Assembly (NCBI RefSeq): GCF_014192375.1
Contig: NZ_JACHXV010000002.1
Span: 329,015 to 393,014 of the forward strand
Direction of reading: 5' to 3'
Length of the DNA: 64,000 nt
Source of the DNA: Endobacter medicaginis
GTDB lineage: Bacteria > Pseudomonadota > Alphaproteobacteria > Acetobacterales > Acetobacteraceae
Each line of letters starts with the position of its first letter. Positions within the stretch are counted from its first letter, which is position 1. Positions 1 to 15,879 of the stretch are shown in pieces. Position numbers and translations under genes: made by a program. The notes under the pieces were generated by a model. The model searched no databases. It worked only from the letters and a program-made list of their open reading frames with translations, and was not told the origin of the DNA.

Positions 1-867
1 TCCGTCACCGTGCCGGAGGCCGCCGTCGAGCCCTATGAGCAGGCGTTTCTGTCGGTCTGCGCCACCGTGGGCATGTTCGAGGCCGATGACGAGCAGCTCT
101 TCTGGCGCATCGAGGGCGTCAAGCAGGCCGGTCAGGGCGAGGCGGAGCTCGAAGCAGGTCTCGCGCTGGCCGCCCTGCTGAGCGGCCACGAGGCGGAACT
201 CAGCCGTGAGCCGACCGAGGCCGAGGGCTGGCTGGCGCGGATCTACGAATCGTTTCCCGAGCAACGCATCGGCCGCCGTTTCGCCGTGCGCGGCACGCAT
301 CTGCCCCGCACCACGCCGCGTGAGAACGGGCGGCTGGTGCTCACGCTCGATGCCGGCATCGCGTTCGGCTCCGGCGAGCACGGCTCGACGCGCGGCTGCC
401 TGCGCGCCTTCGAGGCTGTCGCGCATCGCCGCCCACGCCGGATCCTCGATCTCGGCACCGGCACCGGCGTCCTGGCCATGGGTGCGGCCGCCCTGCTGCG
501 CCGAAAGGTGCTGGCGACCGACATCGAGCCATGGTCGGTGCGCGTGACGGCAGAGAACGCAAATCTGAACGGGCTCGGCAATCTGGTGCGCGCCGAGCTC
601 GGCAATGGCTGGCGGACGCGGGCGATCACCCGTGCGGCGCCGTTCGACCTGGTGTTCGCCAACATCCTCGCCCGTCCGCTCTGCGCGATGGCCGGCCAGC
701 TCGCCGCGCATCTCGCTCCGGGCGGCACCGCCATCCTCGCCGGGCTGCTGGATTCGCAGGCCAACATGGTGCTTTCGGCCCATCGCCGGGCGGGGCTGGT
801 GCTGGAACGGCGCCTGCACGAAGGACAATGGACCACGCTGATCCTGCGGAGGCTGCCAGAACGCTGA
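1..867 (+). CDS. prmA: Ribosomal protein L11 methyltransferase (5' end cut by window)
   Basis: SAM-dependent enzyme that trimethylates ribosomal protein L11 in the cytoplasm. The C-terminal half holds a class I methyltransferase fold: motif I LDLGTGTGVLAMGAAAL, followed by the acidic residue of motif II (ATDIE) and a NPPF-like segment FANILARPL. Upstream is the PrmA substrate-linker signature DAGIAFGSGEHGSTRGC. The frame is open to base 1. A GTG lies at base 10, but the family normally begins with a few more residues before the PEAA segment, so I treat the gene as truncated at its 5' end rather than starting there. A gap of about 120 bp separates it from the phosphoketolase gene, so it is probably not in that operon. 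Confidence 0.93.
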   Translation, partial: SVTVPEAAVEPYEQAFLSVCATVGMFEADDEQLFWRIEGVKQAGQGEAELEAGLALAALLSGHEAELSREPTEAEGWLARIYESFPEQRIGRRFAVRGTHLPRTTPRENGRLVLTLDAGIAFGSGEHGSTRGCLRAFEAVAHRRPRRILDLGTGTGVLAMGAAALLRRKVLATDIEPWSVRVTAENANLNGLGNLVRAELGNGWRTRAITRAAPFDLVFANILARPLCAMAGQLAAHLAPGGTAILAGLLDSQANMVLSAHRRAGLVLERRLHEGQWTTLILRRLPER

Positions 868-990
868 TGCCGCCCATCACGCAACTGTCACGCGACGAGG
901 GGTGACACCGACCGCCATCCTGCGTTCAGTCCGCAGGAGCTTGATGCAGCGCAAGGACCGATCCTGCGCGCGAGTGGAAGGATGGACGGC

Positions 991-3375
991 ATGAACGACA
1001 CACCCCGACCCGATTCACTGACCACCGAGCTGCTGAGCGATGACGAGTTGCACCGCATCGACGGGTGGTGGCGGGCGGCGAACTACCTGACTGTCGGACA
1101 GATCTACCTGATGGCCAACCCGCTGCTGCGCGAGCCGCTCGCGCCGGAGCACATCAAGCCACGCCTGCTGGGCCACTGGGGCACCTCGCCGGGGCTGAGC
1201 CTGATCTACGTGCATCTCAATCGGCTGATCGTGAAATACGATCTCGACGTGATCTATATGGCCGGCCCCGGCCATGGCGGGCCGGCGCTGGTGGCGAATG
1301 TCTGGCTCGAAGGCAGCTACAGCGAGTTCTACCCGGAAATCACCGCCGACGCGCCCGGCATGCTGAAGCTGTTCCGGCAGTTCTCCACCCCCGGCGGCAT
1401 CCCCTCGCACGTCTCCGTCCCAACCCCCGGCTCGATCCACGAGGGGGGCGAACTCGGCTACGTGCTGGTGCACGCGTTCGGCGCGGTGATGGACAACCCC
1501 GACCTCATCGTCACCGCCGTGGTCGGCGACGGCGAGTCGGAGACCGGGCCGCTGGCCGGGAGCTGGAAGGGGATCGATTTCATCAACCCGGTGCGCGACG
1601 GCGCGGTCCTGCCGATCCTGCATCTCAATGGCTACAAGATCGCCGGCCCCACCGTCTGGGCGCGGCATGACGACCGCGATCTCGACGCCTTCTTCCGCGG
1701 CCAGGGCTACGCGCCGGTGTTCGTCGAGGGCGACGATCCGGCGACGGTCCATCGGGCGATCGCCGCCGCGCTGGAAGAGTCCGTCACCACCATCCGCGCC
1801 ATCCAGCGCGATGCGCGCGCCAACGGGTTGCGCGGCCGCCCGCACTGGCCGCTGATCGTGCTGCGCACGCCGAAGGGCTGGACCGGACCGAAATTCGTCG
1901 ACGGCAAGCCGATCGAAGGCACGTTCCGCGCTCATCAGGTGCCGGTCGCCGACACACGCAACAATGCCGAACACCGACGCATCCTCGAGGACTGGATGCG
2001 CAGCTACCACCCCGAGGAGCTGTTCGACGAGGCGGGCAGGTTGCGCGCCGAATACGCCGCCCTCGCCCCCGCCGGCGCCCGGCGGATGGGCGCGAATCCG
2101 CAGGCCAATGGCGGGCTGCTGATGACACCGCTCGCCCTGCCCGAGTGGCAGGACTACGCACTGCATCTCGAACATCCCGCCACGGAACGCATCGGCTCGA
2201 CCGCTGTGCTCGGTCAGTATCTGCGCGACATCTATCGCGCCAACCCGCACAATTTTCGCCTGTTCTGCCCCGACGAGACCAACTCCAACCGTCTCGGCGC
2301 GGTGTTCGAGGTCTCCGATCGCTGCCTCGTCAGCACCATCATCCCCGGTGACGACCACATCTCGCCCGAGGGCCGCGTGATGGAGGTGCTCAGCGAACAC
2401 AACTGCCATGGCTGGCTGGAAGGCTACACGCTGACCGGGAGGCATGGGCTGTTCGCCACCTACGAAGCCTTCGCGATGATCGTCGATTCGATGGCGATGC
2501 AGCACTCGAAATGGATCGAGCATGCCAAGCGGGTTCCGTGGCGCGCCGACATCCCGTCGCTGAACTACCTGCTGACCTCGACCTGCTGGCGCAACGACCA
2601 TAACGGCTTCAGCCACCAGGGGCCGGGCTTCATCGACACCATCATCCACCGCAAGCCCACGGTCGCGCGTGTCTATCTGCCGCCCGACGCGAACTGCCTG
2701 CTGTCGGTCGCCGATCACTGTTTCCGCAGCGTCAACTACCTGAACCTGATCGTCATCGACAAGCAGCCGCAACTGCAGTGGCTCACCCTCGAGGAGGCGA
2801 CGGCGCATTGCGCGGCCGGCGCCGGCACATGGCCGCGATACAGCCGCAATCCCGAACGTCCCGACATCGTGCTGGCCTGCGCCGGCGACATCCCGACCCA
2901 GGAAATCATCGCGGCCGCCTCGATGCTGCGGCAATACCTTCCCGACCTTGGCGTCAGGATCGTCAATGTCGTCGATTTGATGCGCCTAGCGCCCGCGGAC
3001 CGTCACCCGCACGGCATGTCGGACGAGGAATTCATCTCGATCTTCACCGCCGGCACGCCGGTGGTGTTCGCCTTCCATGGCTACGCCGGCGTCATCCACG
3101 ACATCCTGCATGGCCGAGACGCGCATGAGCGTTTCCACGTGCGCGGCTACCAGGAGGAGGGCACCACCACCACGCCGTTCGACATGGTGGTGCTCAACGG
3201 CATCAGCCGGCTGCATCTCTGTCTCGATGTCGTGCGCTACGTGCCGGGCCTGCTGACCAAGGGTGCGGCGCTGGTCGCCGAGTGCAATCGGCTGCTCGCA
3301 GAACACGAGGTCTATATCCGCGAACATCTTGAGGACATGCCGATCGTTGCCGACTGGGTGTGGACGGATGGCTGA
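991..3375 (+). CDS. xfp: Xylulose-5-phosphate/fructose-6-phosphate phosphoketolase
   Basis: Thiamine-diphosphate enzyme that cleaves xylulose 5-P (and usually fructose 6-P) with phosphate to give acetyl phosphate plus glyceraldehyde 3-P or erythrose 4-P. Visible marks are GPGHGG near residue 95, the phosphoketolase signature EGGELGY near 154-160 and the ThDP/Mg segment GDGESETGP near 182-190. At about 795 residues it has family length. An ATG at 982 is in frame but directly abuts the only good Shine-Dalgarno (GGAAGG, 976-981). The ATG at 991 sits 9 nt behind it and is preferred. The stop overlaps the acetate kinase start by 8 nt, so acetyl phosphate production and use are translationally coupled. 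Phosphoketolase shunts are typical of acetic acid bacteria. Confidence 0.96.
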   Translation: MNDTPRPDSLTTELLSDDELHRIDGWWRAANYLTVGQIYLMANPLLREPLAPEHIKPRLLGHWGTSPGLSLIYVHLNRLIVKYDLDVIYMAGPGHGGPALVANVWLEGSYSEFYPEITADAPGMLKLFRQFSTPGGIPSHVSVPTPGSIHEGGELGYVLVHAFGAVMDNPDLIVTAVVGDGESETGPLAGSWKGIDFINPVRDGAVLPILHLNGYKIAGPTVWARHDDRDLDAFFRGQGYAPVFVEGDDPATVHRAIAAALEESVTTIRAIQRDARANGLRGRPHWPLIVLRTPKGWTGPKFVDGKPIEGTFRAHQVPVADTRNNAEHRRILEDWMRSYHPEELFDEAGRLRAEYAALAPAGARRMGANPQANGGLLMTPLALPEWQDYALHLEHPATERIGSTAVLGQYLRDIYRANPHNFRLFCPDETNSNRLGAVFEVSDRCLVSTIIPGDDHISPEGRVMEVLSEHNCHGWLEGYTLTGRHGLFATYEAFAMIVDSMAMQHSKWIEHAKRVPWRADIPSLNYLLTSTCWRNDHNGFSHQGPGFIDTIIHRKPTVARVYLPPDANCLLSVADHCFRSVNYLNLIVIDKQPQLQWLTLEEATAHCAAGAGTWPRYSRNPERPDIVLACAGDIPTQEIIAAASMLRQYLPDLGVRIVNVVDLMRLAPADRHPHGMSDEEFISIFTAGTPVVFAFHGYAGVIHDILHGRDAHERFHVRGYQEEGTTTTPFDMVVLNGISRLHLCLDVVRYVPGLLTKGAALVAECNRLLAEHEVYIREHLEDMPIVADWVWTDG

Positions 3376-4519
3376 GCTGATCGCGGCGCTGAACGCCGGC
3401 TCGTCGAGCATCAAGTTCGCGCTCGCCGAGACCGACGGTGCCGCGATCGGCGCGCGTCGCCTGTCGGGCGAGCTCGAAGGCCTGCACACCGCGCCGCATC
3501 TGCGCATCCGCGACCAAGGCGGCAACACGGTCGAGGAACGGCGCTGGTCGGCCAAGACGGATCACGACGAACTGCTCGACATGCTGCTCGGCTGGATCGA
3601 CCGGCATATCGCCCCCGACCGGCTGATCGCGGTCGGCCATCGCGTGGTGCATGGCGGCACGGTCTTCACCGCTCCGGTCCGCATCGACGATGATGCGATC
3701 ACGCAGATCGACGCGCTGACCCCCCTCGCCCCGCTGCACCAGCCATTGTCGCTTGCCCCAATCCGCGCCATCGGCAAGCTGCGTCCCGGCCTGTTACAGG
3801 TGGCCTGTTTCGACACCGCCTTCCACCGCACCATGCCTCCGGTCGCCGCGCGCTACGGCCTGCCGCGACGCTACGAGGCTGAGGGCATTCGTCGCTACGG
3901 GTTCCACGGCCTGTCCTACGAGCATATCGCGTCGATGGTGCCGAAGGGCCGCACCATCGCCGCCCATCTCGGCAACGGCGCGAGCCTGTGCGCCCTGCGC
4001 GACGGGGAAAGCATCGACACCACCATGGGCTTCACCGCGCTCGACGGGCTGGTGATGGGCACGCGCTGCGGATCGATCGATCCCGGCGCGCTGCTCTACA
4101 TCCAGCAGACCGAACAGCGCTCCGCGGCCGACATGCAGGACATGCTCTACCACGACAGCGGCCTGCTCGGCGTCTCCGGCCTGTCATCGGACATGCGCGA
4201 CCTGCTCGCCTCCGACGCCCAACCCGCACGCGAGGCGGTGGAGCTGTTCGTCTACCGGATCGCCCGCGAGACCGGCGCGCTGGCCGCCTCGCTCGGCGGG
4301 CTCGACACGCTGATCTTCACCGCCGGCATTGGCGAGCACATGGCCGCGATCCGGCAGTCCGTGTGCGAGCGTCTGGCCTGTTTCGGCGTGCATCTCGACG
4401 CCCAGGCCAATGCCCGGCATGATCCGGTGATCTCGGCCGGCACGTCGACGGTGAGCGTCCGCATCGTCCCCGCCGACGAGGAAGCGGTGATCCTGCATGA
4501 GACCCTCGTCCTGCTCTGA
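3368..4519 (+). CDS. ackA: Acetate kinase
   Basis: Converts acetyl phosphate + ADP to acetate + ATP, so here it harvests the acetyl phosphate made by the phosphoketolase encoded just upstream. The 383-residue product opens with the ASKHA phosphate-loop segment NAGSSSIKF (residues 9-17). It then carries GHRVVHGG, the GFHGLSYEH segment, AHLGNGAS and the late TAGIGEH adenosine-site motif. The frame extends upstream inside xfp, but homology begins exactly at the ATG at 3368, which overlaps the xfp stop. No phosphotransacetylase gene is adjacent, so the pair can run as a free-standing ATP-yielding branch. The next gene begins inside its 3' end. Confidence 0.95.
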   Translation: MAELIAALNAGSSSIKFALAETDGAAIGARRLSGELEGLHTAPHLRIRDQGGNTVEERRWSAKTDHDELLDMLLGWIDRHIAPDRLIAVGHRVVHGGTVFTAPVRIDDDAITQIDALTPLAPLHQPLSLAPIRAIGKLRPGLLQVACFDTAFHRTMPPVAARYGLPRRYEAEGIRRYGFHGLSYEHIASMVPKGRTIAAHLGNGASLCALRDGESIDTTMGFTALDGLVMGTRCGSIDPGALLYIQQTEQRSAADMQDMLYHDSGLLGVSGLSSDMRDLLASDAQPAREAVELFVYRIARETGALAASLGGLDTLIFTAGIGEHMAAIRQSVCERLACFGVHLDAQANARHDPVISAGTSTVSVRIVPADEEAVILHETLVLL

Positions 4520-5796
4520 GTGCGTCCTGACGGCACCTCCCGACCCTGAAGCGCCGAGCGATGTGGTCGGTCCGAGCCGCCCGCATCTGCTGCGCGTGCT
4601 CGGCCCCGGCCTGATCACCGGCGCGTCCGACGACGATCCGAGCGGCATCGCCACCTATGCCCAGGCCGGCGCGCAGTTCGGTTATACGCTGGGCTGGACG
4701 ATGCTGTTCACCTACCCGTTGATGGTGGCGATCCAGATGATCAGTGCGAGGATCGGCCGCGTCACCGGTCATGGCATCGCAGGCCTGCTGCGGCTGCACT
4801 ATCCGCGCTGGCTGCTCGACATCACGGTGGGTCTGCTGCTGGTCGCCAATGTCATCAATCTCGGCGCCGATCTGGGCGCGATGGCCGATGCGCTCGCCCT
4901 GCTGCTGCCTGGACCGAGACCACTGTATGTGATCGGCTTCTGCGCGCTGTGCGTCGGGCTTCAGGTCTTTCTGAATTACGCCCGCACCGTGCGTGTGCTC
5001 AAGTGGCTCAGCCTCGCCCTGTTCGCTTATGTCGCGACCGCCGCCATCGTGCATGTGGACTGGCCGGCCTTCACTCTCGCCCTGCTGGTTCCGCATCTTC
5101 CCCCGACCCGGGACGGGTTGACCATGCTGGTTGCCATCCTCGGTACCACGATCAGCCCCTACCTGTTCTTCTGGCAGGCCTCGGAGGAGGTCGAGGACCT
5201 CGCCGTGCATCCCCGGCGGATCGACCTGCTCGACGCACCCGCCCAGGGCCGCGCCGCCCTGCGCCGCATCCGCACCGATACGCTGGTCGGCATGGCGTTC
5301 TCGAATCTCGTCGCGCTCGCCATCATCGTCACCACCGCGGCGACCCTGCATGTGCGCGGCATCACCGACATCGCCACCTCCGCGCAGGCGGCGGAGGCGC
5401 TGCGGCCGATCGCCGGCCGTTTCGCGGCCCTGGTCTTCACCATCGGCATCGTCGGCACCGGGCTGCTGGCGGTGCCGGTGCTGGCCGGGTCGGCTGCCTA
5501 TGCAATCGGCGAGGCGCGGCACTGGCCGACCGGGCTTGGCCGCCGCCCGCGCGAAGCGCGCGCCTTCTACGCCACCCTGGTCGCCGCCACGGTGATCGGC
5601 GCGGCGATCAACTTCACCTCCATCGACCCGATCCGCGCCCTGCTGCTCAGTGCCGTGCTCAACGGCATCGTCGCGGTGCCGGTGATGGCGCTGATGATGC
5701 TGATCACCGCACGGGCCGACATCATGGGCAAGTTCGCCGTGCGTGGCACGTTGCGCCTGCTGGGCTGGCTGGCGACCGCGCTGATGGCGGGAGTGG

Positions 5797-5816
<20 letters not shown>
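4497..5816 (+). CDS. Nramp-family divalent metal transporter, non-canonical binding residues
   Basis: Integral inner-membrane protein of about 439 residues with roughly eleven hydrophobic segments. TM1 reads GPGLITGASDDDPSGIATYA, recognisable as the Nramp TM1 loop. However, the classical DPGN is replaced by DPSG, and the TM6 MPH-type motif is absent (TTISPYLFFWQASEE instead). The protein therefore belongs to an Nramp-related branch, and Mn2+/Fe2+ specificity should not be assumed. The ATG at 4497 overlaps ackA by 23 nt. A GTG at 4563 is an alternative start that would still leave all membrane segments. It is probably cotranscribed with xfp-ackA. The 3' end overlaps the convergent MFS gene by 20 nt. 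Confidence 0.85.
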
Positions 5817-12201
<6,385 letters not shown>

Positions 12202-12301
12202 ACGCCCGCCCGGGCACAAATAAGCCCTCGGGGGTTGCCTCGCCGCGCACATTGGTCGAAACCGGCACCGACGAGACAGACAGCGACAAAGAGGCGACAC
12301 G

Positions 12302-13330
12302 ATGAGCGGCGGGCAGCGCATTGCGGCAACCCTGATCCCGGGCGATGGCATCGGACCGGAAATTACCGCCTCGGTCGTCGCCGTTCTCGACGCGCTCGGC
12401 GCGCCGTTCGCCTGGGAAGAGCACGTCGCCGGCATGGCGGGCATCGCCGCCAAGGGCGATCCGCTGCCCGGTGCGACGCTGGACAGCATCGCGCGCACCA
12501 AGCTGGCGCTGAAAGGTCCGCTCACCACCCCGGTCGGCGGCGGCTTCAAGTCGATCAACGTCACCCTGCGGCAGAAATTCTCGCTCTACGCCAACCTGCG
12601 TCCGGCGCGCACCATCCTGCCCGGCGGCCGCTTCGAGGACATCGACATCGTGCTGGTGCGCGAGAACCTCGAAGGGTTCTACGCGGCGATGGAGCACTAC
12701 ATGCCGATCGGCGACGACCCCAAGGCGATCGCCATGTCGGCGGGCTTCAACTCGCGCGCCGAATGTCGCCGGATCTGCGAATACGCCTTCGAATATGCCC
12801 GCAAGAACGGCCGCAAGAAGGTGACGCTGGTCCACAAGGCCAACATCCTCAAGGCGCTGACCGGCATCTTCCTCGAGGAAGGCCGCGAGGTGGCGCGCAA
12901 ATATGCCGGCGAGATCGAGTGCAACGACCGCATCGTCGATGCCTGCGCGATGCAGCTGGTGCTCGATCCGTGGCAGTATGACGTGATCGTCACCACCAAC
13001 CTGTTCGGCGACATCCTCTCCGACCTGATCGCCGGCCTCGTCGGCGGGCTGGGCATGGCGCCGGGAGCCAATATCGGCCCCGAGGCGGCGATCTTCGAGG
13101 CGGTGCACGGCTCCGCGCCCGACATCGCCGGCAAGGGCATCGCCAACCCGCTCGCCCTGATGATGGCTGCCGGGCTGATGCTGCGCCATGTCGGGCGCCA
13201 CGATCTCGCCGACCGGCTGACCGCCGCGATCGACAAGACGGTGCGCGTCGATGCCGTGCGCACCGGCGATCTCGGCGGCCGCGCCAACACCGAGGGGCTG
13301 ACGAAGGCGCTGATCGGCAACCTCGCCTGA
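12302..13330 (+). CDS. icd: NAD-dependent isocitrate dehydrogenase
   Basis: Member of the isocitrate/isopropylmalate dehydrogenase family, 342 residues, with no N-terminal extension. Substrate loop SINVTLR (Ser84, Asn86) is of isocitrate type, rather than the isopropylmalate-type loop. Metal ligands are in NLFGDILSD (Asp237, Asp241), and Lys179 sits in VHKAN. The cofactor pocket HGSAPDIAGKG has Asp274-Ile275 where NADP enzymes carry Lys-Tyr, which predicts NAD+ use. This fits the TCA-cycle enzyme reported in acetic acid bacteria. AAAGAGG lies a few bases before the ATG. Its stop shares one base with the HAD gene start. Homoisocitrate or another 3-carboxy-2-hydroxy acid as substrate is the main alternative. 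Confidence 0.9.
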   Translation: MSGGQRIAATLIPGDGIGPEITASVVAVLDALGAPFAWEEHVAGMAGIAAKGDPLPGATLDSIARTKLALKGPLTTPVGGGFKSINVTLRQKFSLYANLRPARTILPGGRFEDIDIVLVRENLEGFYAAMEHYMPIGDDPKAIAMSAGFNSRAECRRICEYAFEYARKNGRKKVTLVHKANILKALTGIFLEEGREVARKYAGEIECNDRIVDACAMQLVLDPWQYDVIVTTNLFGDILSDLIAGLVGGLGMAPGANIGPEAAIFEAVHGSAPDIAGKGIANPLALMMAAGLMLRHVGRHDLADRLTAAIDKTVRVDAVRTGDLGGRANTEGLTKALIGNLA

Positions 13331-13998
13331 TGACCGCCCCGGCCCTGGGCCTGCTGTTCGACCTCGACGGCACGATGGCGAACAGCGACCCGGCGCATTT
13401 CGCCGCCTTCAACGCATTGCTCGCCCCGCATGGCCGCTCGATCGACCAGGCCGAATTCCACGCCCACATCGTCGGCGGGGCGAATGCCCAGATCATGCGT
13501 CGTCTGTTTCCGGAGCTCGACGAGGCGGCGCATCGCGAACTCGCCGACCGCAAGGAGGCGCTGTTCCGAGCCTCCGGCGACCGCATCGAACCGATCGCCG
13601 GGCTGCACGCGCTGCTCGCACCCATGGCGGCGGCAGGCGTGCCGGTCGGCGTGGTGACCAACGCGCCGCGACGCAATGCCGAGCACATGCTGGGCGCGCT
13701 GGGGCTGGCGCATCTGCTCGATACGGTGGTGATCGGCGAGGAAGTCGGTCGCGGCAAGCCCGATCCGCTGCCCTACCGCACCGGGCTGGAGCGCCTCGGC
13801 CTGCCGGCAAACCGCGTGATCGCGTTCGAGGATTCGCGTGCCGGCATCCGCTCCGCCACCGGGGCTGGGCTGTTCACCGTGGGGATGACCACCAACCTGC
13901 CGGCCGAGGCCCTGCGCGAGGCGGGTGCGGGGCTGACCGCGCCGGATTTCGAAGACCCTGCCCTTCTTGCACTGATCGATACGAGGCTGGCGGCATGA
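13330..13998 (+). CDS. HAD-superfamily phosphatase/phosphoglucomutase-like
   Basis: Haloacid dehalogenase hydrolase of 222 residues. Motif I FDLDGT has the nucleophile Asp11 and Asp13, motif II is VVTNAP, motif III Lys is in GRGKPDP and motif IV is FEDSRAGI. The helical cap between motifs I and II places it with the CbbY/beta-phosphoglucomutase/phosphoglycolate phosphatase group. The physiological substrate cannot be read from the sequence. The ATG overlaps the isocitrate dehydrogenase stop by one base and the next gene starts within its own stop codon (ATGA), so it is probably expressed as part of that operon. Confidence 0.85.
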   Translation: MTAPALGLLFDLDGTMANSDPAHFAAFNALLAPHGRSIDQAEFHAHIVGGANAQIMRRLFPELDEAAHRELADRKEALFRASGDRIEPIAGLHALLAPMAAAGVPVGVVTNAPRRNAEHMLGALGLAHLLDTVVIGEEVGRGKPDPLPYRTGLERLGLPANRVIAFEDSRAGIRSATGAGLFTVGMTTNLPAEALREAGAGLTAPDFEDPALLALIDTRLAA

Positions 13999-14273
13999 GC
14001 GACAGGACCGACAAGCCGGTTTCCAACACGCTGATCCGCGAGACCATCCTCGCGCAGACCGGCGAGCGTGGCACCGCCAAGTCCATCTGCCCGAGCGAGG
14101 TCGCCCGGGCGCTCGCCACCGAGTGGCAGGGGCTGATGAGCCGCGTGCGGCGCGAGGCGGTGGTGCTGATGCAGGAAGGCGCGATCGACATCCTGCGCAA
14201 GGGCAAGCCGGTGCCGGCGGAGGAGGTGCGCGGCGTCATTCGCCTGCGCCGCCGCGCCGCCCCACAGGACTGA
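13995..14273 (+). CDS. DUF3253 domain protein
   Basis: Small cytoplasmic protein of 92 residues. The sequence (RETILAQTGERGTAKSICPS, then a WQGLMSRVRREAVVLMQEG stretch) matches the DUF3253 pattern, a winged-helix-like domain with no assigned function. It often occurs as a short stand-alone protein in proteobacteria. It begins at an ATG overlapping the HAD stop by 4 nt. Nothing in the sequence shows an enzyme active site. Confidence 0.75.
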   Translation: MSDRTDKPVSNTLIRETILAQTGERGTAKSICPSEVARALATEWQGLMSRVRREAVVLMQEGAIDILRKGKPVPAEEVRGVIRLRRRAAPQD

Positions 14274-14279
14274 GCCGGA

Positions 14280-14470
14280 ATGCAGCCGGCGCCGGCGAGG
14301 CTGGTGATCATCACCGGCCCGAACGGCGCGGAGACGACGACCTTCGTACGCTCGTTTCTGCCGGCGGTGGGGATCAGGGATCTCGCCATCGCCGACCTGA
14401 GCGGCTGGTCATGTCAGCGCCGAAGAACGCTGCGGCGAACGCGCTCAGGCTGCGGCGGCGCTACCCGGCC
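14280..14470 (+). pseudogene. Decayed zeta-toxin-like P-loop ATPase fragment
   Basis: An ATG at 14280 opens ARLVIITGPNGAETTTFVRS followed by FLPAVG...ADLSG. This strongly resembles the start of the zeta-toxin/AAA_33 P-loop proteins, where the Walker A would read GPNGAGKTTF. Here the invariant Gly-Lys is Glu-Thr, so nucleotide binding would be lost. After residue ~40 the similarity appears to shift into another frame (NAAANALRLRRRY, around 14412-14460), and the stretch then runs into the convergent DoxX gene. I read it as a truncated, frameshifted remnant; the homology is by eye only. Confidence 0.45.
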
Positions 14471-14477
14471 CCACCGC

Positions 14478-15254
14478 TCAGGCCCAGCCCTTCGACCGCG
14501 CCATCTCCTTGGCCCGATCGCTGGCCTGGGCCGCCGCCTGGCGGGCGTAATCCGCCGCCACATCCCCTGCACGGCTCGCCTGCCGCGCCGCCTTGCGTCC
14601 CAGCACCCTCGCCTGCCGACCGGCGGCCTGTCCTGCCGAGCTCGCCGCACGTCCGGCCAGATCGGCCGCAGCCGCGCCGGCCTGCTTCGCCACCCCGGCC
14701 GCAAGCCCGCCTGCCTTGCGTGCAGCGAGGCTGGTCACTCCCATCGCGGCCTTGCCTACGGCGCAGCCCGCACGACCCGCCACCGACGCGCTTCCGGCGG
14801 CCAGTGCGCCGGCCACCTGCCTGACCTTCGACGGTCCCGGCGCAGGCGCACGATACGGTGCGGAAGGTGTGGCCGGCTTGGGCGTGGGAACGGGCGCGGA
14901 GGGCGCTTCGGGGGTCGCCGCGTGCGCCCTGCCGCCACCGAGGAACCCGCTCGCCGCAGCCAGCAGCATCGCTGCGCGCGGCGTGACCAGTTCGTCGTCG
15001 CCATGCGCGATCTCGTGCTGGAGCACGCAGCCGGACGTGGTTGTCAGCAGCGCCGCGCCGACCTTCTGCGTGCGACCAGTCACCAGCAGCAGCGCGCCGA
15101 CGAGTTCGGCCGCACCGATCACCTGCATGCTCTGCTTCGGCCAGCCCCAGGATTCGAACAGCTCCGCCTGCGGCCGGACCGCGAGCAACTTGCTCGCTCC
15201 GGCGACCCCGAAGCCGAGACCGACGAGCGTGTGCCATGCAGAGGGTTTGGACAT
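14478..15254 (-). CDS. DoxX-family membrane protein with long Ala/Arg-rich helical tail
   Basis: The protein has 258 residues in two parts. Residues 1 to ~110 form a DoxX-like four-helix membrane domain (GLGFGVAGASKLLAV, then an AAELVGALLLVTG stretch, and a late AAMLLAAASGFLGGG). A Pro/Ala linker at ~115-145 leads to about 110 residues dominated by Ala, Gly, Arg, Gln and Lys. That tail has a heptad-like feel (AGRAASSAGQAAGRQARVLG) resembling phasin, LEA or histone-H1-like amphipathic helices. DoxX family members are usually just the membrane part, so the tail is unusual. It lies 75 bp downstream of the [2Fe-2S] protein gene. Function is unknown. Confidence 0.7.
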   Translation of the reverse strand: MSKPSAWHTLVGLGFGVAGASKLLAVRPQAELFESWGWPKQSMQVIGAAELVGALLLVTGRTQKVGAALLTTTSGCVLQHEIAHGDDELVTPRAAMLLAAASGFLGGGRAHAATPEAPSAPVPTPKPATPSAPYRAPAPGPSKVRQVAGALAAGSASVAGRAGCAVGKAAMGVTSLAARKAGGLAAGVAKQAGAAAADLAGRAASSAGQAAGRQARVLGRKAARQASRAGDVAADYARQAAAQASDRAKEMARSKGWA

Positions 15255-15329
15255 GTCGTTTCCGTCGCGCGATTGAACCGTTGACTGCCCAACGCCGGGC
15301 CGCGGGCGGGGTTCTATGGGGTCGGGCGC

Positions 15330-15659
15330 TCAGGGATCGATGGTGGCGGCGAGTTCCATCGGCAATGCCAGCAGCCGGGCCACCACCTCGTCACCCTGCC
15401 CGGCCACCAGCACCTCGCCGGGCCGCTCGCTGTCGATGACGGTGATGCCGCGCTTCGGACAGATGCCGAGGCATTTGATGTCGATCACCTTGAGATAGCG
15501 GCCGCCATCGCGCCTGAGCGCCTTCTTCAGCGAGAGGTCGCCCTGCTCGCCATAGCCCTCATTGTCGAGCTTACGCGAGCATTTGCGGCAGACGCCGATC
15601 ACCCGGCGCCATTTGACGCGGATCGGCAGGATCTCGCCATCGGATGCTACGATGCCCAT
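15330..15659 (-). CDS. (2Fe-2S) thioredoxin-like ferredoxin domain protein
   Basis: Cytoplasmic protein of 109 residues with four cysteines at 24, 27, 63 and 67 (CRKC and CLGIC). This spacing is typical of thioredoxin-fold [2Fe-2S] ferredoxins such as the NuoE-like and CbiX/sucrase-ferredoxin-like families. The CPKRG and following ITVIDSERPGEV segment is the usual C-terminal strand-helix of this fold. An electron-transfer or cluster-sensing role is inference. The ATG at 15659 is preceded by GAGG at a short distance. It lies between tRNA-CAU and the DoxX-fusion gene, both on the same strand. Confidence 0.78.
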   Translation of the reverse strand: MGIVASDGEILPIRVKWRRVIGVCRKCSRKLDNEGYGEQGDLSLKKALRRDGGRYLKVIDIKCLGICPKRGITVIDSERPGEVLVAGQGDEVVARLLALPMELAATIDP

Positions 15660-15709
15660 CGTTCCTCGCCTCGCCGTAGCGCGCATAACGAAAAGAGGGC
15701 CAAAACGGT

Positions 15710-15784
15710 TGGTAGCGGCGGACGGATTTGAACCGCCGACCAAGGGATTATGATTCCCCTGCTCTACCGCTGAGCTACGCCGCC
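15710..15784 (-). tRNA. tRNA with CAU anticodon, probably elongator Met
   Basis: Read on the minus strand, a full cloverleaf of 75 nt is visible. The acceptor stem GGCGGCG pairs with CGCCGCT and is followed by A73 and an encoded CCA. The D arm is GCTCAGCGGTAGAGC, the anticodon stem is GGGGA/TCCCT with loop ATCATAA (anticodon CAT), and the T loop is GTTCAAATC. The acceptor and TCATAA loop resemble alphaproteobacterial elongator tRNA-Met. A tRNA-Ile2 whose C34 is lysidine-modified has the same anticodon and cannot be excluded by eye. The base-1 mismatch typical of initiator tRNA is absent, as G1 pairs with U72. Confidence 0.92.
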
Positions 15785-15879
15785 AAGCCGTTCGGTGCGC
15801 CCCAATAAGGCCCGCAGCCGCAGGTGTCAAACCCCCGCAGGCAGTTTGCAACCCGACCGCAGGCAGGGCTTTTGAGACA

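Noticed and set aside
15710..15784. Initiator tRNA-Met
   Set aside because: G1 pairs with U72, whereas bacterial initiators have an unpaired first base.
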